NCBI RefSeq assembly: GCF_018283645.1
Contig: NZ_JAGSXH010000010.1
Coordinates: forward strand, 26,778 to 90,777
Direction of reading: 5' to 3'
Length of the DNA stretch: 64,000 nt
Origin: Actinocrinis puniceicyclus
GTDB lineage: Bacteria; Actinomycetota; Actinomycetes; Streptomycetales; Catenulisporaceae
Shown here: positions 59,267-64,000 of the stretch, one piece after another
Position numbering within the stretch: position 1 is the stretch's first letter
Layout: each line of letters starts with the position of its first letter
Notes under the pieces: model-generated
Told to the model about the DNA's origin: nothing
Databases searched by the model: none
The model's input: the letters and a program-made list of their open reading frames with translations, nothing else
Program-made: the position numbers and the translations under genes

Positions 59267-60451
59267 ATGACGGCGATCGACGTCCGTCCGAGCCCCGACG
59301 CCGAAGCGACCGGGCCTGCGGTGGCCGCCGCGCTGCGCACGATCGACGCGAACATCGCCGAGTTCGGCGAGCGCTATCCCGGCGACACGACCGTACACGG
59401 CACATACCCGTTGCGGCCCGCGGCTCACGGCCTGCCCGAAGGCGCCAACACCGGCTGGACCACCAGCTTCTGGCCGGGCATGCTCTGGCTGGCCTTCGAC
59501 CTGACCGAGGACGAGACGTACCTGGCCGCCGCGAGCGCCCACGTACGCAGCTTCGTCGAACGCGTCGAGCGCCGCATCGACCTGGCCACCCACGACCTCG
59601 GGTTCCTCTACACGCTCGGCTGTGTGACCGCGTGGCGGCGCACCGAGGACGAATCCGCGCGCCGCGCCGCCCTCTGCGCCGCAGACCACCTGCTCACCCG
59701 CGTGCTCGAACCGGCCGGAATCATCCAGGCCTGGGGTGACCTGAGCGATCCGCGCCAGCGGGGCCGCACCATCATCGACAGCCTCATGAACACTCCATTG
59801 CTGTTCTGGGCGAGCCGGACCAGCGGGGATCCCCGCTACGGCGACGCCGCGCTGCGGCATGCCACGCAACTGCGCGACAACATCCTGCGACCGGACGACA
59901 CCACGTTCCACACCTTCTACTGGGACCTGCAGACCGGCGAGCCGCTGCGGGGAGAGACCGAACAAGGCAACTCCGACGACTCCTGTTGGGCGCGCGGGCA
60001 GGCCTGGGGCGTGTACGGCTTCACGCTCAACTACCGCTATACCGGTGACGTCTCGTTCCTGACGGCGGCGCAGCGTTGTGCCGATTACTTCCTGGCCCAC
60101 CTGCCCACGGACCACGTCGCGTACTGGGACCTGGAATTCACCGACGGCAGCGGACAGGAGCGCGACAGCTCCGCCGCGGCGATCGCCGCCACCGGCCTGA
60201 TCGAACTCGCCGGCCACCTGCCCGCCGGCCCGCGCCGCGACGGCTACCGCGCCGCCGCCGCCGACATCCTGGCCTCCCTCATCAGCGGATACTCCACGGC
60301 CGCCGACCCGCGTTCCAACGCGCTGCTGCTGCACGGCGTGTACGACAAACCCAAAGGCGTCGGGGTCGATGAAGGCACCTTGTGGGGCGACTACTTCTAC
60401 CTCGAAGCCCTCACCCGAGCCACCCGTGCCGCCTGGTCAGACCCCTGGTAG
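59267..60451 (+). CDS. GH88 unsaturated glucuronyl hydrolase
   Basis: 394 residues, the (alpha/alpha)6-barrel of family GH88. Blocks such as WTTSFWPGMLWLAFDLTED, DSLMNTPLLFWASRTSGD and NSDDSCWARGQAWGVYGFT carry the catalytic Asp residues. The enzyme removes the 4,5-unsaturated uronic acid left at the non-reducing end by polysaccharide lyases. No signal peptide, so it works in the cytoplasm on imported oligomers. ATG at 59267 follows AGGAGAGG. Confidence 0.93.
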   Translation: MTAIDVRPSPDAEATGPAVAAALRTIDANIAEFGERYPGDTTVHGTYPLRPAAHGLPEGANTGWTTSFWPGMLWLAFDLTEDETYLAAASAHVRSFVERVERRIDLATHDLGFLYTLGCVTAWRRTEDESARRAALCAADHLLTRVLEPAGIIQAWGDLSDPRQRGRTIIDSLMNTPLLFWASRTSGDPRYGDAALRHATQLRDNILRPDDTTFHTFYWDLQTGEPLRGETEQGNSDDSCWARGQAWGVYGFTLNYRYTGDVSFLTAAQRCADYFLAHLPTDHVAYWDLEFTDGSGQERDSSAAAIAATGLIELAGHLPAGPRRDGYRAAAADILASLISGYSTAADPRSNALLLHGVYDKPKGVGVDEGTLWGDYFYLEALTRATRAAWSDPW

Positions 60452-60508
60452 ACCGCCGCTTTTTCGCCCTGCACCGGACAGCACCGTGACGCACGAGAGA
60501 CAGGACTG

Positions 60509-61333
60509 ATGGACTACCGCTACCACTGCGACATCCCGGCGCAGGACGGCCTGAACGCGCTGCCGTTCAACCCCTGCCGCCTCCTCGATCTCAAGTTTCT
60601 GAGACTCGACGCGGGCCGTGCCTGGTCCGGTGAGTCCGGGGACCGCGAAATCCTCGCCGTCGTGCTCGGTGGCACGGCCACCTTCACGGTCGGCGGCCAC
60701 ACGTTCCCGGACGTGGGCGCACGCGCCGACGTCTTCTCCGGCAAGCCGCACTCGGTGTACATCCCGGCCGGATCCGCAGTCACCGTACAGGCCGCCGGGC
60801 CGGTGGAGATCGCGTTGCCCAGCGCGCCGAGCGACCTGGTCGCCGAGCCGTACGTCATCGAACCCGCGCGCGTCGCCGAGGGCCGATGGGGCGCCGCGAA
60901 CTTCGGCCGCACCTACCACCAGATCCTCACCGAGATCTCCCAGCCGGACCTGCCGACGCGACGGCTGATCGTCGGCGAGACCTACACGCCGTCAGGGAAC
61001 TGGAGCACCTACCCGCCGCACCGCCACGCGTTCGACGACCTGCCGGCCGAAGCGCGGCACGAAGAGATGTACTACTTCCGCACGAAGCCCGCCGGCGGCT
61101 TCGGCATCAGCCGCGTGTACACGGACGACGGATACGAGGAGAACTACACGGCCCGCGACCACGCCGTCCAGATGATGCCCTCCGGATATCACACGGTGGT
61201 CAGCGCGCCCGGATACACCACCTACTACCTGTGGTTCCTCGCGGGCACGCAGCGCACGCAGGGAGCGACCGAAGACGCCGACCTCGCCTGGGTCGGGCGC
61301 ACCATCCCGACGCTGCGCGCCCTCGGGCTGTGA
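60509..61333 (+). CDS. IolB/KduI-family isomerase
   Basis: 274 residues, a double cupin of the 5-deoxyglucuronate isomerase family. The metal-site region is GNWSTYPPHRHAFDDLPA...EEMYYFRTKP, with the later HTVVSAPGYTTYYLWFLAG. IolB works in inositol catabolism, but behind GH88 the related KduI-type reaction on 5-keto-4-deoxyuronate fits better. No other iol genes are present. Confidence 0.87.
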   Translation: MDYRYHCDIPAQDGLNALPFNPCRLLDLKFLRLDAGRAWSGESGDREILAVVLGGTATFTVGGHTFPDVGARADVFSGKPHSVYIPAGSAVTVQAAGPVEIALPSAPSDLVAEPYVIEPARVAEGRWGAANFGRTYHQILTEISQPDLPTRRLIVGETYTPSGNWSTYPPHRHAFDDLPAEARHEEMYYFRTKPAGGFGISRVYTDDGYEENYTARDHAVQMMPSGYHTVVSAPGYTTYYLWFLAGTQRTQGATEDADLAWVGRTIPTLRALGL

Positions 61334-61380
61334 TGGACGGCGGTAAGCAACCGCCTGCCGCCCTACGGAGGAAGACCACG

Positions 61381-61557
61381 ATGAACGCACCCGACACGGC
61401 CCGGGCACCGCCCGGGAGCATCACGGCGTATCAACACAACGCTATGTGGCGCGGCGGCCGTCGCGCACGGGATCGCGCCTGCCGAGCAGTGCAACCGGCC
61501 GGCAGCGGACCCGCAGGAGTACAAGGACGTACCCACAAAAAAGGATCTACACGATGA
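61381..61557 (+). CDS. Possible 58-residue protein coupled to the GH5 gene
   Basis: A good GGAGGAA site precedes the ATG at 61381, and the stop TGA (61555-61557) overlaps the start of the GH5 gene as ATGA. The peptide begins MNAPDTARAPPGSITAYQHN and turns Arg/Gly-rich, ending KKGSTR. It matches no family known to me. It may be a translated leader that couples GH5 translation, or the remnant of a gene that was cut when the GH5 gene arrived. Confidence 0.35.
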   Translation: MNAPDTARAPPGSITAYQHNAMWRGGRRARDRACRAVQPAGSGPAGVQGRTHKKGSTR

Positions 61558-63047
61558 ACATGACGAGATCATCCGGTCACGTCGCAGGCCGCAGGGACCT
61601 GCTCACGGCATTCAGGCTACTGATGGTGTGCGCACTCGCCGCCGCAGCGTTCGTGACCGTCAACCAGAGCCGGGCGCACGCCGCCACGAGCCAGTTGCGG
61701 GGCGTGAACTGGGCCGACCAGCGCGACAACTTCGTCAACGGCGTGCTCTACCCGTCCGGCCTCAGCTCCACGGACACCTACTCCTCGGCCGCGACCGTGG
61801 CGAACCAGGTGATCGGCCAGATGTACTCGATCACCGGTGCCAACACGGTGCGGATCCCGGTCAACGAGCCGACCGTCTCCACGTTCTGGGGAACCTACAC
61901 AGGCGCGCTCGACACGGCGCTCGGCAAGGGCAACGTGATCCTGGCCTATTGGGCGTACACCGGCGGCAAGCCGCCGAACACCACGACCTTCTACCAGATG
62001 TGGGACACGATCGTCGGTAAGTACGGCAGCAACCCTAACGCCTACTTCGAGGTCATCAACGAGCCGTACGGGCTGAACGGCACCGACCTGGACAACCTCT
62101 ACAACACCTGGCTGACCCGCTACCCGAGCGTGCCGCGCAGCAGGGTGATCCTCGACGGCACCGGTGACGCCCAGAACGCGGCCGCGGTCGGCAACGACAG
62201 CCGCCTGAACAACACGCTGATCGGCATCCACGACTACTCGTTCTTCGTCAGCCCGCCCTACACCACCGAATCCCAGTGGGCGAACCACCTGGCCGGCGAG
62301 ATAGGTTCCTTCGCCAGTCGTACCGTGGTCACCGAGTGGGGCGCCCCGATGAGCCCCGGAACCAAGAACGGGGTGTACTACAACACCATCGACTACAGCG
62401 TCCCGGGCACGAACTTCTTCGACGACTACGTGCGGGGCGAAAGCAGCGAGATGCGCACCCTCGGCGTCGGCAGCGTCTACTGGCCCGGCCTGCGCGACGG
62501 CGACTGGTACAGCATGACCACCAAGACCGGGAGCGGCTCGTCCATCTCGCTCTCGCTGGTCAACGCCTCGGGACTGGCGCGCCTGCAATACGCCTGGGGC
62601 ATCGGTGACGGCGGCGGCGGCAGCGGCGGCGGCGCGACCTACGTCCAGCTGCGCAACGCCGCGACCGGCCTGTGCGCCGACGGCACCGGAAGCACCACCA
62701 ACGGCGCCACGGTCAAGCAGTCCACGTGCAGCAGCGGCAACAACAACCAGCAGTGGACCGTCGTGACCGACGGAAGCTACTCCCGCATCCAAAACCGCGC
62801 CACCGGCCTGTACATCGACGGCATGGGCCGCACCACCAACGGCTCCGCCACCGGCCAATGGTCTGACAGCAACAGCAACAACCAGCAGTGGACGATGGTG
62901 GCGGCCGGCAGCAACGTGCGCATCCAGAACCGCGCCACCGGCCTGTACATCGACGGCATGGGCCGGACCGCCTCCGGCTCCGACCTCGGCCAGTACAGCT
63001 CCTCCGGCAGCACGAACCAGCAATGGAGCATGACCACCGCGAGCTGA
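61554..63047 (+). CDS. Secreted GH5-like glycosidase with ricin-B lectin domain
   Basis: 497 residues. A signal peptide (hydrophobic LLMVCALAAAAFVTV, cleavage after RAHA) leads to a GH5-type barrel: the acid/base Glu in AYFEVINEPYG, the nucleophile Glu in TVVTEWGAPM, and the substrate loop IGIHDYSFF. After a GGGGSGGG linker near residue 355 comes a three-part beta-trefoil with NQQW repeats (ricin B, CBM13). It acts outside the cell on beta-linked polysaccharide. ATG at 61554 follows AAGGA. Confidence 0.88.
   Translation: MNMTRSSGHVAGRRDLLTAFRLLMVCALAAAAFVTVNQSRAHAATSQLRGVNWADQRDNFVNGVLYPSGLSSTDTYSSAATVANQVIGQMYSITGANTVRIPVNEPTVSTFWGTYTGALDTALGKGNVILAYWAYTGGKPPNTTTFYQMWDTIVGKYGSNPNAYFEVINEPYGLNGTDLDNLYNTWLTRYPSVPRSRVILDGTGDAQNAAAVGNDSRLNNTLIGIHDYSFFVSPPYTTESQWANHLAGEIGSFASRTVVTEWGAPMSPGTKNGVYYNTIDYSVPGTNFFDDYVRGESSEMRTLGVGSVYWPGLRDGDWYSMTTKTGSGSSISLSLVNASGLARLQYAWGIGDGGGGSGGGATYVQLRNAATGLCADGTGSTTNGATVKQSTCSSGNNNQQWTVVTDGSYSRIQNRATGLYIDGMGRTTNGSATGQWSDSNSNNQQWTMVAAGSNVRIQNRATGLYIDGMGRTASGSDLGQYSSSGSTNQQWSMTTAS

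Positions 63048-64000
<953 letters not shown>

Overview
The window is GC-rich actinobacterial DNA: GTG and TTG starts, purine-rich Shine-Dalgarno sites, many ATGA/GTGA overlaps, and SARP, DUF5997, DUF5302 and ergothioneine genes. It looks like a filamentous actinomycete of the Streptomyces/Catenulispora type. No rRNA, tRNA, CRISPR array or intact transposon was seen. Calls rest on reading motifs and gene context; no database search was possible.

Region 1 (1-22.2 kb) is a specialised-metabolite cluster built around 4-aminobenzoate (PABA). A minus-strand polycistron runs from 13.76 kb down to 3.60 kb. It encodes an AhpD-like protein, a short EhpF-like adenylating protein, a LuxC/EhpG-like acyl reductase, a fused aminodeoxychorismate synthase, two acyl-adenylate ligases, a class IV aminotransferase (ADC lyase-like) and a DAHP synthase. 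Nearly all of these genes overlap by 1-4 bases. A plus-strand operon carries an aromatic flavin monooxygenase, a tryptophan-halogenase-like protein that lacks the usual lysine, and a flavin reductase. An antiporter-P450 pair starts from a promoter that closely resembles that of the monooxygenase operon. A SARP, an MFS exporter, an amidase and the start of a TPR/LuxR-type regulator lie at the edges. The inferred pathway is shikimate to PABA, then activation, carboxyl reduction and flavin/P450 oxidation; the end product is unknown.

Region 2 (22.2-28.5 kb) is core-like: a DUF5997/LysR-substrate-domain pair, DUF5302, and ergothioneine genes egtA, egtB and an apparent egtC-egtD fusion. No egtE is present.

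Region 3 (28.5-39.6 kb) holds a 1311-residue unrecognised protein with a hydrophobic multi-helix segment, followed by a 796-residue protein with an internal Hint (hedgehog/intein) domain. A PucR-like regulator and an unrecognised 413-residue protein follow.

Region 4 (39.9-51.3 kb) is the most unusual. A 23-codon gene with a near-perfect ribosome site is followed by a strong hairpin. Then comes an operon for a PqqD-like (RRE) domain fused to a TenA/PqqC-type heme-oxygenase-like domain, a SufS-like cysteine desulfurase, a carrier-thioesterase with a cysteine nucleophile, an MFS exporter, an A-T-C NRPS protein, a free-standing A domain and a DUF885 peptidase. It reads like a peptide-templated (RiPP-like) and NRPS hybrid pathway.

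Region 5 (51.4-64 kb) is a carbohydrate-use locus: a DeoR/LacI chimeric regulator, DUF2264 protein, ABC sugar binding protein and two permeases, DUF624 protein, GH88 unsaturated glucuronyl hydrolase, IolB/KduI-type isomerase, a secreted GH5 enzyme with a ricin-B domain, and a second ricin-B protein cut by the window edge.
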